Shown here: piece by piece, positions 1-5,600 of the stretch | Layout of the letters: each line of letters starts with the position of its first letter | How positions within the stretch are numbered: position 1 is the stretch's first letter | Origin: JAAZFF01 sp964405775 | Lineage (GTDB): Bacteria > Verrucomicrobiota > Kiritimatiellia > RFP12 > UBA3636 | DNA length: 6,227 nucleotides | Assembly (NCBI GenBank): GCA_964405775.1 | Contig: CAYOPG010000106.1 | Span: forward strand, 1-6,227 | Reading direction: 5' to 3' | The notes under the pieces: generated by a model | Database searches by the model: none | What the model was told of the DNA's origin: nothing | The model's input: the letters and a program-made list of their open reading frames with translations, nothing else | Made by a program: the position numbers and the translations under genes

Positions 1-566
1 GCGAAAAGATTCGTTCCCGCATCGTCGTTCAATGTCCGCGCTCTTGCTTCAACGCTCATCCACGCCGGAGACATGCGCGCGGCCAGTTTCTCACACTCGG
101 CAAGCGGAAAGTCCAGAGATGCGGTAAGCCGCGCCAGACCGACGGCGGCGAGGTCGAGGCATCGCTGGGCAAGAAAGAGGTTGCCATACCCGGGAGTCGA
201 AGCGCACCAATCGGACAAGTCGCAAAGCAAGAGTGCCTGCCGGTTCAGGCTGTCACCTGGGGGGAGGTCTTGAAGCGCGGAAGCAACGGCATCCAATTGA
301 ACGGCCAGCTTTCGCCCGAACTCGCGCCCGGCAAGATCAACCTTCCCCCGCTCGTCTTTGCCAGAACGATGTTCGACACTCCACTGGGATGGCATACGCG
401 GGGCTTGCCACTGGTGTTGCCGGGCAACGCACAGCAATTCAGAAAGTCCACCCTTTCGCAAGGCGGCCTCCAGACCGTGAATACAGTCCATTTCTGGCGG
501 TTCTTTTGCGTGGGAGAAAGAACAGAGGCAGACAAGAAGGGTAAGACTGGCAATAAAATTGTTCAT
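1..566 (-). CDS. Gene A: exported protein of unknown function (partial, 3' end off window)
   Basis: An open frame of 188 complete codons starts with ATG at 566 and runs off the left edge without a stop. The N-terminus (MNNFIASLTLLVCLCSFSHA, then KEPP) is a typical Sec signal peptide with likely cleavage after SHA, so the product should act outside the cytoplasm. The mature part is mostly helical in appearance, rich in Leu, Ala and Arg, with several Cys and Trp; I recognise no domain. The start is supported by GGAG five bases upstream, inside the end of gene B, and by the ATGA overlap with B's stop codon. This arrangement indicates translational coupling, so A and B probably work together. GC content is visibly high (about 65% in the line sampled at 301-360), unlike gene C. 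It could be a cargo-specific partner or immunity-like protein for B, but that rests on gene order alone. Confidence 0.85.
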   Translation of the reverse strand, partial: MNNFIASLTLLVCLCSFSHAKEPPEMDCIHGLEAALRKGGLSELLCVARQHQWQAPRMPSQWSVEHRSGKDERGKVDLAGREFGRKLAVQLDAVASALQDLPPGDSLNRQALLLCDLSDWCASTPGYGNLFLAQRCLDLAAVGLARLTASLDFPLAECEKLAARMSPAWMSVEARARTLNDDAGTNLF

Positions 567-575
567 GGCAACTCC
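563..575 (-). promoter_or_regulatory. Coupled stop/start junction and RBS of gene A
   Basis: On the minus strand the TGA stop of gene B (563-565) overlaps the ATG of gene A (564-566) as ATGA. A GGAG Shine-Dalgarno core lies at 572-575 within B's last codons, five bases from the ATG. This is the classic form of translational coupling and fixes the start of gene A. Confidence 0.85.
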
Positions 576-2197
576 GTGTAAAGCTTGTTAAACTCGATAC
601 GGTCTCGGAATATCTTGCCGCGATTGCGGGTAGCCCCATACGAACCGTTACCGTAGCCGATCTGCAAGATCGCGGCATTCTGGGCCGCGCCGCCGACATC
701 GTGATTGAAGTCGTACAGGTCGCTGACTTCTCCCCATGACCGCACTTCCGTAACGACCAACGTGGAACCGAAGAGCGTTTCCTGCTTCTCGACCTTGTAC
801 CGGGCCTTGTGGAACAGAAGCCGACCCCGTCCGATGGTTCCATTCACGTCATCAATGAGATTGGGCAACCATGTATCGAAAGTCTCCGTGTATGGTGTAA
901 CCCATTCGGGGCTTTCGCTCGTATGCGTCACATCGTACCAACTTACAGATGAAGGAAAATAGCTGGTCGTCCCAACCGGGAGTCCTTCAAAATAATTCGC
1001 GGCGATCTGATAGACTGATTGATTGTAGAAAGTGGTCGCCTCGTCCTCGACTTTGGGGGCGGTCGCGACAAGATCGGCAAGAGATGTGTTCTCATTCCAA
1101 AAGTATTCGGTCAATGTGGCATCCCCATCGTCATCGAACGAAGCCCCCGAATTGTGCGTGAGCCACTCGGCAAAGAGGCCGGCAAACGCATTGAAGTTAA
1201 CACACGATGAACTGGTCGGCTGCTTGTCGGTCGGCACTCCCGACGCGTTCCCGTCCCGGAAGATTTGAAGTAGCCGCTTGGCATGCGGAAGAACCAGGCT
1301 TGTCGCCCAGCCGGGAGATGTCCAGTCGCCATCAACAATATCGTCCACGCTTTCCTTGGCAGACGTGTAGCGGTTACCGCTACTTCCCTTAACCATCGGA
1401 TCTCCGATAACTTCATCGGTCGTCGTGTTCTTCACGACACAGGGGAAGAACAAGTCCCCGCTATCGAGTTCACCGTTGTTGTTCTGATCGAACCCGACCT
1501 TGATGGTGAAGTCTTCTACGCCAGGCGATGACCCCGGATGCAAGAAGTTCAGTTCGCACTCGCCATTGGCATCAAACGGGATTCTTCCGCTTCCCGAAAC
1601 GATCTGGTTACCCAAATATCCTGCAGCATAAAACCGCGTTCGTAAATCCGTCGGTTGAATGTTCGCCTTTATTGTTACGTTGTATGTGCTACCGGCAGTG
1701 TTGGGAACCATGTAGATGTAATTGCGCGGTACTCCATACGTGTCGCCGTTGGTATCCGGGTTAGGATTGCTATACGTAGGATCGTCTTTACGAGTCGGAT
1801 TAAAAATCTGATTGGCCTTGTTCTCCGTTTCCCACATCTGAACGAAGTCTACAGAGAGGATGTAGATGCGTCCCTCGACGTCATCCTCCAAGCCGGTCTC
1901 GTCCTCTACCTTGTACACACCATATTCGCCGATTTCCAATTCCATTTTGCCGTCTGCCGGCACCAGCAGTTTCCATGGAGTTTTGGCGACAACGCCGATG
2001 TCGGCCTCGAACGGAGGGGAGCTCACGCCTCGTGTTGTTATGTAAAAATCGTCATCCACCGGTACAATGGTCTCAACCCCTTGTGTATCGCACGTCACAA
2101 CGACATACTCGTTCTCAGCGGAGGCGGCAGAGGTAGGCGAACACGACGCAAACACGCCAATTCCGAGCAATAATCCTGCTAAATTATTCAAGCGCAC
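563..2197 (-). CDS. Gene B: large exported modular protein, constant head with unique tail
   Basis: This is a 544-residue protein when started at the GTG at 2197. I chose that start because AGGAG lies seven bases upstream; the frame stays open to 2287 but has no ribosome site there and would run through the promoter-like region. Residues 1-27 form a signal peptide ending in SAASA before ENEY. FASC at 16-19 is a poor lipobox, so lipidation is possible but unlikely. Residues 28-112 are a beta-type module matching gene D at 82 of 85 positions. From about 115 the protein is unrelated to D. Residues 237-248 (DQNNNGELDSGD) have the spacing of a calcium-binding loop, and a second acidic stretch (FDDDGDATLTE) lies at 354-364. 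The last 50 residues hold DLYDFN and a Gly/Tyr/Gln-rich segment ending in a KIF..RIEF strand, which looks like a compact terminal domain I cannot name. Function unknown; a surface or secreted effector-like protein is the best guess. Confidence 0.85.
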   Translation of the reverse strand: MRLNNLAGLLLGIGVFASCSPTSAASAENEYVVVTCDTQGVETIVPVDDDFYITTRGVSSPPFEADIGVVAKTPWKLLVPADGKMELEIGEYGVYKVEDETGLEDDVEGRIYILSVDFVQMWETENKANQIFNPTRKDDPTYSNPNPDTNGDTYGVPRNYIYMVPNTAGSTYNVTIKANIQPTDLRTRFYAAGYLGNQIVSGSGRIPFDANGECELNFLHPGSSPGVEDFTIKVGFDQNNNGELDSGDLFFPCVVKNTTTDEVIGDPMVKGSSGNRYTSAKESVDDIVDGDWTSPGWATSLVLPHAKRLLQIFRDGNASGVPTDKQPTSSSCVNFNAFAGLFAEWLTHNSGASFDDDGDATLTEYFWNENTSLADLVATAPKVEDEATTFYNQSVYQIAANYFEGLPVGTTSYFPSSVSWYDVTHTSESPEWVTPYTETFDTWLPNLIDDVNGTIGRGRLLFHKARYKVEKQETLFGSTLVVTEVRSWGEVSDLYDFNHDVGGAAQNAAILQIGYGNGSYGATRNRGKIFRDRIEFNKLYTELP

Positions 2198-2204
2198 AGT
2201 CAGT

Positions 2205-2209
2205 CTCCT
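2205..2209 (-). promoter_or_regulatory. Ribosome binding site deciding the GTG start of gene B
   Basis: AGGAG on the minus strand lies seven bases before GTG at 2197-2195. It selects this start over the longer open frame that begins with TTG at 2287. Confidence 0.8.
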
Positions 2210-2235
2210 GGCCGGATAAATTTTCCCGCGCCGGA

Positions 2236-2256
2236 CCCACCCCGCCCGACACCCCC
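2236..2256 (-). promoter_or_regulatory. G-run motif in the leader of gene B (possible G-quadruplex)
   Basis: On the coding strand four runs of at least three G lie close together (G5, G3, G4, G3 with loops of 4, 1 and 1 bases), between the promoter-like boxes and the ribosome site. This fits the standard G3N1-7 quadruplex pattern. The equivalent place before gene D keeps four G3 runs although several bases differ. Whether it folds in DNA or RNA is not known. Confidence 0.5.
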
Positions 2257-2258
2257 GC

Positions 2259-2287
2259 ACCTTACCGCAAACCCCCGGCAAAGTCAA
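2259..2287 (-). promoter_or_regulatory. Promoter-like boxes of gene B
   Basis: The minus strand reads TTGACT (2287-2282, five of six to the sigma-70 -35 consensus), a 17-base spacer, then TAAGGT (2264-2259, only three of six to the -10 consensus). The same boxes precede gene D. The implied leader is about 55 bases before the GTG. The weak -10 match leaves the exact start uncertain. Confidence 0.5.
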
Positions 2288-2308
2288 ACTTGCATCGCGT
2301 TAGTTTGA
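2284..2308 (-). promoter_or_regulatory. Inverted repeat overlapping the -35 box of gene B (possible operator)
   Basis: TCAAACT and AGTTTGA form a perfect 7-base dyad separated by 11 bases, and one arm overlaps TTGACT. Spacing and position suit a dimeric regulator. It also sits at the outer edge of the repeated segment, so it could instead mark the cassette end. Confidence 0.45.
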
Positions 2309-2351
2309 AGCCAGGCTTGCTTTAGGAAATCCAGAGGGGATCCAATTTTCC

Positions 2352-3131
2352 CTATTCAACTCTTCTTTCATTATCCGACATTGTTTTTTTCTCGGTTTTT
2401 TTTGACGGAATTTCCGATTTTTTGTTTATATTTCCGAAGAATCCATTGGTAAAGATCATTTCTTTTACCATGTTTTGGGGTACACCATCCCCAGTCACTA
2501 GAAACTCTACCTGAAGAGGTTCACCCTTCCGTCGGTCTATACGCATATGTTTAATCGTTAAGCTTTTATCCATCACGTTCTTAATCCATGCCAAATCACG
2601 CTGCTGGAGCACTCTGGACATCTCCGCCTTGGCCATGTCTTTTTCCGCAACCCCAACCAGACGTAATATAGTGTTTGTATCTCCTCGGTTGATGGCAACC
2701 ATAAGACGTATGCCCGCTTCATTGGCATCCCGGAACTCTTGTATTTTACGTTCATCATCTGGAACGCGCATGATATTAATTAGCCTCATCTTCTCATTGT
2801 ATCTGTCTAAGGAAATAATCGCGTTATAAAGTCTCGATGGGTTCCCAGCAAGTGTCTTTTCGGCTACTTTTACCGTCACATTAGTTTCCTCCGCTATTGA
2901 AACCGAAAGCACGTCAATATCAATATTACATATGTTTTCACGGCTTCTTTCAACTAAGTAAGTTAGATTAGTATTGCCAATAAGACCTTCTAGAGCCTTA
3001 ATATCTCTGGAGTTGTAGGCTTCAACCAAATTCGTGATTAGAACGTGGGCGTCCTTTTCTATGTTCTCTGCTTTAGCATTATGAAGCATTAGGAAAAGGG
3101 CAAGAATAATTTGCGTTACTATCTTTTTCAT
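2352..3131 (-). CDS. Gene C: small exported protein with two possible NTF2-like halves
   Basis: This 259-residue protein starts at ATG 3131 with a clear Sec signal peptide (MKKIVTQIILALFLMLHNAKA, cleavage after AKA), so it should be periplasmic or outer-surface. The mature part seems to hold two similar units. The first (about 30-125) has helix LITNLVEAYNSRDIKALEGL followed by alternating beta strands; the second (about 138-232) has RLMVAINRGDTNTILRLVG followed by the same helix-then-strand order. A helix of this style is typical of NTF2/SnoaL-like folds, but the match is by eye. The tail (235-259) is Lys/Glu-rich and probably disordered. The start lacks a good Shine-Dalgarno sequence. It lies 43 bases after gene D, probably in the same transcript, and is much more AT-rich than genes A and B. 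It may be D's dedicated partner, parallel to A with B; it is not similar to A. Confidence 0.85.
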   Translation of the reverse strand: MKKIVTQIILALFLMLHNAKAENIEKDAHVLITNLVEAYNSRDIKALEGLIGNTNLTYLVERSRENICNIDIDVLSVSIAEETNVTVKVAEKTLAGNPSRLYNAIISLDRYNEKMRLINIMRVPDDERKIQEFRDANEAGIRLMVAINRGDTNTILRLVGVAEKDMAKAEMSRVLQQRDLAWIKNVMDKSLTIKHMRIDRRKGEPLQVEFLVTGDGVPQNMVKEMIFTNGFFGNINKKSEIPSKKTEKKTMSDNERRVE

Positions 3132-3174
3132 TTGAAAGTGGCTAATGTTATTGGTTATTCTTCTTTATGGTTTC

Positions 3175-5061
3175 CTATTCCTGCGAAGGCTCAGAGGGCA
3201 CAAGAACAGGAGGCAAAAGACCATAGGCGTTGTGTTCAAGCAACCCGGCGCTCCAGGGAGTCTTTACCATTTCGTCCTCATCGAACCGCTCATCTGTATA
3301 TCTATTTCTGTAACACACTTCTTCTGGCACGACACCGTCAGGTGGTGGCACTGTAGTAATATTGTGATGCCATACTTCATAGGCAGAAATCTGCCAACTA
3401 GAACTACTTCCACCGCTCTCGTAACGAACTCCATCCCAGCGATAATCGTTGATATTCCACGGTCCGTAGTAATATATCCAATTATTACCCTGCAAACTAG
3501 ATGGGGTACTGCCCTCCGCCACTGAAATGATAACCCCTAATTCCGATGTGGCAATTGCGCCCCAAATTGTTTTAGTCAATGCTGGAAACCAAACACCTAA
3601 ATACCAAGCTCCGATTGTCAGTGATTGAGATATCACAGTACCTATAATTAACTGGTGAACCTCATCGGTATATTGCCAATTTTGCCCCACTCTAGCAGAT
3701 TCCACTGCTTCTTGTACATCGGTCATATAAAACTGACGACGTTCTATTGCCACTTCTGGAGAGTTTTCCGAGTCCATGTCTCCGGGAATCAGTCCAAAAC
3801 CCCGAGCGCTAACTTTGGCATAGTATTTGCCATTATTATCTAAATAAATCGACCAAATAGAGGGCCATTCATGTACTCCTTTAGAATCAAATGGCGCATT
3901 AAAACTGAAGATATCATCGTCCTCTTCAAAGAATCCTCCTTTTTGATACACAGTTAATGACGTAAATTCTGAATCCTTGTTCAGCTCGTACGACAACCCT
4001 GCAGAATCGACATCGTACGAACACTCCATAGCTGATGATCCATCAATCGTAGGCTCCCAATCCACATCATGCCACACCGGATCATATGGCCAAGATTTAT
4101 CCGAGGCCGGGGACAACAGCGTAACATTTGAAACCTCTATTTTCGGTTCAACTTTCTGCTGCATTGTAGCCAGACATTTAATTCCTCCTACTTCTACCTC
4201 GCATGTTATTTCATGCTCCCCTACATGCTCAGTCAAGCTTCCGGGATCATCGGCAGTCCAGGTACTGGCATTGCTACCAGAAGGGCCGACACCACTGGCA
4301 TTGTGACCCGACCCGGCATTGCAAGTATAAGGATCCGTCGAGTCGGTATAACAACCTAGATAGTAGCGCCATGTATAGTTATCAACGAGTGTACCGATTG
4401 GCATCACTTTGCAGACATAGTCAATACCGGAGTCAACTAAACAGGGATTTGATGGTTCGTTCCTCAATATCTCAACATCAATGACACGAACTGTACATTC
4501 ATCACGGTAACCTGGTATCAAGCTTGACCGGGCATACACGGTGTAATCTCTCGCCAGAAGTGAACTCGGGGTAAAATTGACACTATCTCCAGTACCACCA
4601 ATACCAATAGGGTTGCTTGACCACTCAACCCCTCCTGTAACGCTGTCAGATGTCACGTTCAGACTAGCGCTATTAGATTTCCGACACACAATCTTTACGT
4701 CTTGCTCGATGTCCAGCTTGAGAACATAGATTCTGCCCTCGACGTCGTCCTCCAAACCGGTCTCGTCCTCGACTTTGTACACACCGTATTCGCCGATTTC
4801 CAATTCCATTTTGCCGTCTGCCGGCACCAGCAGTTTCCATGGAGTTTTGGCGACAACGCCGATGTCGGCCTCAAAAGGCGGGGAGCTGACGCCTCGTGTT
4901 GTTATGTAAAAATCGTCATCCACGGGGATTATATCCACAACCCCTTGTGTATCGCAGGTTACAACGACATACTCGTTCTCTGCGGAGGCGGCAAACGCAA
5001 GGGAGCACGATGCAAACACACCTATCCCGAGCAACAATCTTGCTAATTTATTCAAGCGCAC
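3175..5061 (-). CDS. Gene D: large exported modular protein, constant head with Ig-like and hydrophobic tail
   Basis: The product is 628 residues from the GTG at 5061, chosen for GGGAG seven bases upstream. An in-frame ATG at 5142 has no ribosome site and lies within the promoter spacer. Residues 1-27 are a signal peptide (cleavage after AASA) and 28-112 are the module shared with gene B. The tail is unrelated to B's. About 120-197 look like a bacterial Ig-like domain, with WSSNP and a late CTVRV strand. Residues 198-306 are Cys- and Trp-containing and probably a second Ig/PKD-like unit with disulfides; 307-443 look like another beta domain. About 471-518 is a long hydrophobic Gly/Ala/Trp stretch that may insert in a membrane or form a buried core. 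The final 110 residues are Trp/Tyr/Ser-rich and end in an acidic, Pro-rich tail. Gene C follows after 43 bases. Function unknown; secreted effector or surface protein are both possible. Confidence 0.85.
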   Translation of the reverse strand: MRLNKLARLLLGIGVFASCSLAFAASAENEYVVVTCDTQGVVDIIPVDDDFYITTRGVSSPPFEADIGVVAKTPWKLLVPADGKMELEIGEYGVYKVEDETGLEDDVEGRIYVLKLDIEQDVKIVCRKSNSASLNVTSDSVTGGVEWSSNPIGIGGTGDSVNFTPSSLLARDYTVYARSSLIPGYRDECTVRVIDVEILRNEPSNPCLVDSGIDYVCKVMPIGTLVDNYTWRYYLGCYTDSTDPYTCNAGSGHNASGVGPSGSNASTWTADDPGSLTEHVGEHEITCEVEVGGIKCLATMQQKVEPKIEVSNVTLLSPASDKSWPYDPVWHDVDWEPTIDGSSAMECSYDVDSAGLSYELNKDSEFTSLTVYQKGGFFEEDDDIFSFNAPFDSKGVHEWPSIWSIYLDNNGKYYAKVSARGFGLIPGDMDSENSPEVAIERRQFYMTDVQEAVESARVGQNWQYTDEVHQLIIGTVISQSLTIGAWYLGVWFPALTKTIWGAIATSELGVIISVAEGSTPSSLQGNNWIYYYGPWNINDYRWDGVRYESGGSSSSWQISAYEVWHHNITTVPPPDGVVPEEVCYRNRYTDERFDEDEMVKTPWSAGLLEHNAYGLLPPVLVPSEPSQE

Positions 5062-5068
5062 AGTCAGT

Positions 5069-5073
5069 CTCCC
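5069..5073 (-). promoter_or_regulatory. Ribosome binding site deciding the GTG start of gene D
   Basis: GGGAG on the minus strand lies seven bases before GTG at 5061-5059, the same geometry as AGGAG before gene B. Conservation of both site and GTG in the two copies supports this start. Confidence 0.75.
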
Positions 5074-5099
5074 AGCTGGATGAATTTTCCCGCGCCGGA

Positions 5100-5118
5100 C
5101 CCATCCCACCCGACACCC
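5100..5118 (-). promoter_or_regulatory. G-run motif in the leader of gene D (possible G-quadruplex)
   Basis: Four G3 runs with loops of 4, 1 and 2 bases stand between the promoter-like boxes and the ribosome site. The bases between and beside the runs differ from the gene B copy, yet the four runs remain. Confidence 0.5.
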
Positions 5119-5122
5119 AGAC

Positions 5123-5152
5123 ACCTTACCGCAAATCCCCATGCAAAGTCAA
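5123..5152 (-). promoter_or_regulatory. Promoter-like boxes of gene D
   Basis: TTGACT (5152-5147) and TAAGGT (5128-5123) are identical to the boxes of gene B but with an 18-base spacer instead of 17. The one-base change is the only length difference in the head repeat and might alter promoter strength. Confidence 0.5.
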
Positions 5153-5173
5153 ACTTGTATCAAGCTAGTTTCA
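5149..5173 (-). promoter_or_regulatory. Imperfect inverted repeat overlapping the -35 box of gene D
   Basis: This is the counterpart of the dyad at 2284-2308, with the same 11-base spacing; one of seven arm positions mismatches (TGAAACT against AGTTTGA). It overlaps the -35 box and ends two bases before the end of the repeat. Confidence 0.4.
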
Positions 5174-5177
5174 AGTA

Positions 5178-5546
5178 ACCCTGGAAATTGCGATTGACGA
5201 TCCGGCTGCGGTGTTCGTTTCCGAAACGCGTCCTGATGATTCGCTTACCGTGCTTGTGTCCGTAATAGACTCTGACACAGGAAATCCGTCTATCATTGCT
5301 ATAGACTACACGGCGGATAATACTGAAGGTGCTGCTGCTTTACGTATTACATCTGGCTATGCAAAGCCACAAAGCGTAATACAGGGTTGGATCAACAGGG
5401 GCTTGACGCGGTATCTCAGCAAAAAGTAAACCACCCAAGTATTCCGACAAATCAGGCTCCAATTGCCTGCGGCCGGATCTCATGGGCGGCTTGCATTCTT
5501 AACTGAAAGTGATTTCAGAAAGGAACAGTTGGGAATAGTAGACGAT
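5178..5546 (+). pseudogene. Decayed fragment of a phage MuF-type / BECR nuclease-like C-terminal domain
   Basis: This plus-strand frame reads as real protein. It opens with LEIAIDDPAAVFVSETRPDD, then a strand pair around LTVLVSVIDSDTGNPSIIAI, then LRITSGYAKP, and GWINRGLTRYLSKK before a TAA at 5427. In the same frame after that stop come RLQLPAAGSHG and LTESDFRKEQ. From memory, the order DP..VF.S.T.p.S, D..G.p.i.a, S.Y.k, WI..GL..Y, LQLP, LTE.D fits the C-terminal domain of phage MuF-type polyvalent proteins, grouped with Barnase-EndoU-ColicinE5/D-RelE-like nucleases. The upstream part of the gene is absent: an in-frame TAG at 5166 lies in the neighbouring repeat. The open frame after the TAA goes on to 5651, but nothing recognisable is seen beyond about 5546, and it enters the end of the opposing iron-sulfur gene. 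No start or ribosome site is convincing. The gene is probably dead; a short expressed piece from GTG 5211 cannot be excluded. Confidence 0.6.
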
Positions 5547-5600
5547 ACGGCGCAGGCTGTCAATAGCAGTTCAGGCTTGATTTTTGGGCGGATTTCGCGG

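Larger units (their letters stand above)
1859..2310 (-). repeat. Head repeat, copy 2 (upstream dyad to shared N-terminal module of gene B)
   Basis: This segment aligns with 4723-5175 at a constant offset of 2864 through the coding part, plus a one-base length difference in the promoter spacer. An 86-base block (1923-2008 against 4787-4872) is identical, third codon positions included. Similarity fades at the low-coordinate end in the codons just after GRIY of the protein. It stops at the high-coordinate end immediately after the inverted repeat. The unit thus spans operator-like dyad, promoter, leader, signal peptide and module. Confidence 0.95.
4723..5175 (-). repeat. Head repeat, copy 1 (upstream dyad to shared N-terminal module of gene D)
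   Basis: Partner of 1859-2310. The mature shared module differs at only three of 85 residues from gene B; the signal peptide differs at five positions. The outer end falls right after the dyad, and sequence resembling a different, plus-strand gene begins within a few bases of it. Confidence 0.95.

Noticed and set aside
439..843. Minus-strand open frame of 134 codons across the B/A junction
   Set aside because: It is out of frame with both B and A, which are better supported by signal peptides, ribosome sites and the ATGA overlap.
1655..2173. Plus-strand open frame of 172 codons opposite gene B, partly repeated at 4702-5046 opposite gene D
   Set aside because: The similarity of the two antisense frames simply follows from the DNA repeat of the coding head. 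They lack ribosome sites, and the minus-strand frames have signal peptides and matched starts.
2311..2351. Possible rho-independent terminator after gene C
   Set aside because: Only a weak, bulged pairing of GGAAA with TTTCC is visible and no T-run follows on the minus strand; not enough to call.
2383..2425. T-rich plus-strand stretch that might be a terminator
   Set aside because: It is the complement of the Lys codons in gene C's C-terminal tail, with no GC-rich stem before it.
5062..5142. N-terminal extension of gene D to the ATG at 5142 (and of gene B to TTG 2287)
   Set aside because: Neither upstream codon has a ribosome site, the extension overlaps the promoter-like boxes and G-run leader, and the internal GTG has a conserved Shine-Dalgarno sequence directly before a good signal peptide.
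1859..5175. A composite transposon bounded by the two repeats
   Set aside because: The repeats are direct copies of a gene head with coding sequence, there is no transposase gene, and no target-site duplication is evident.
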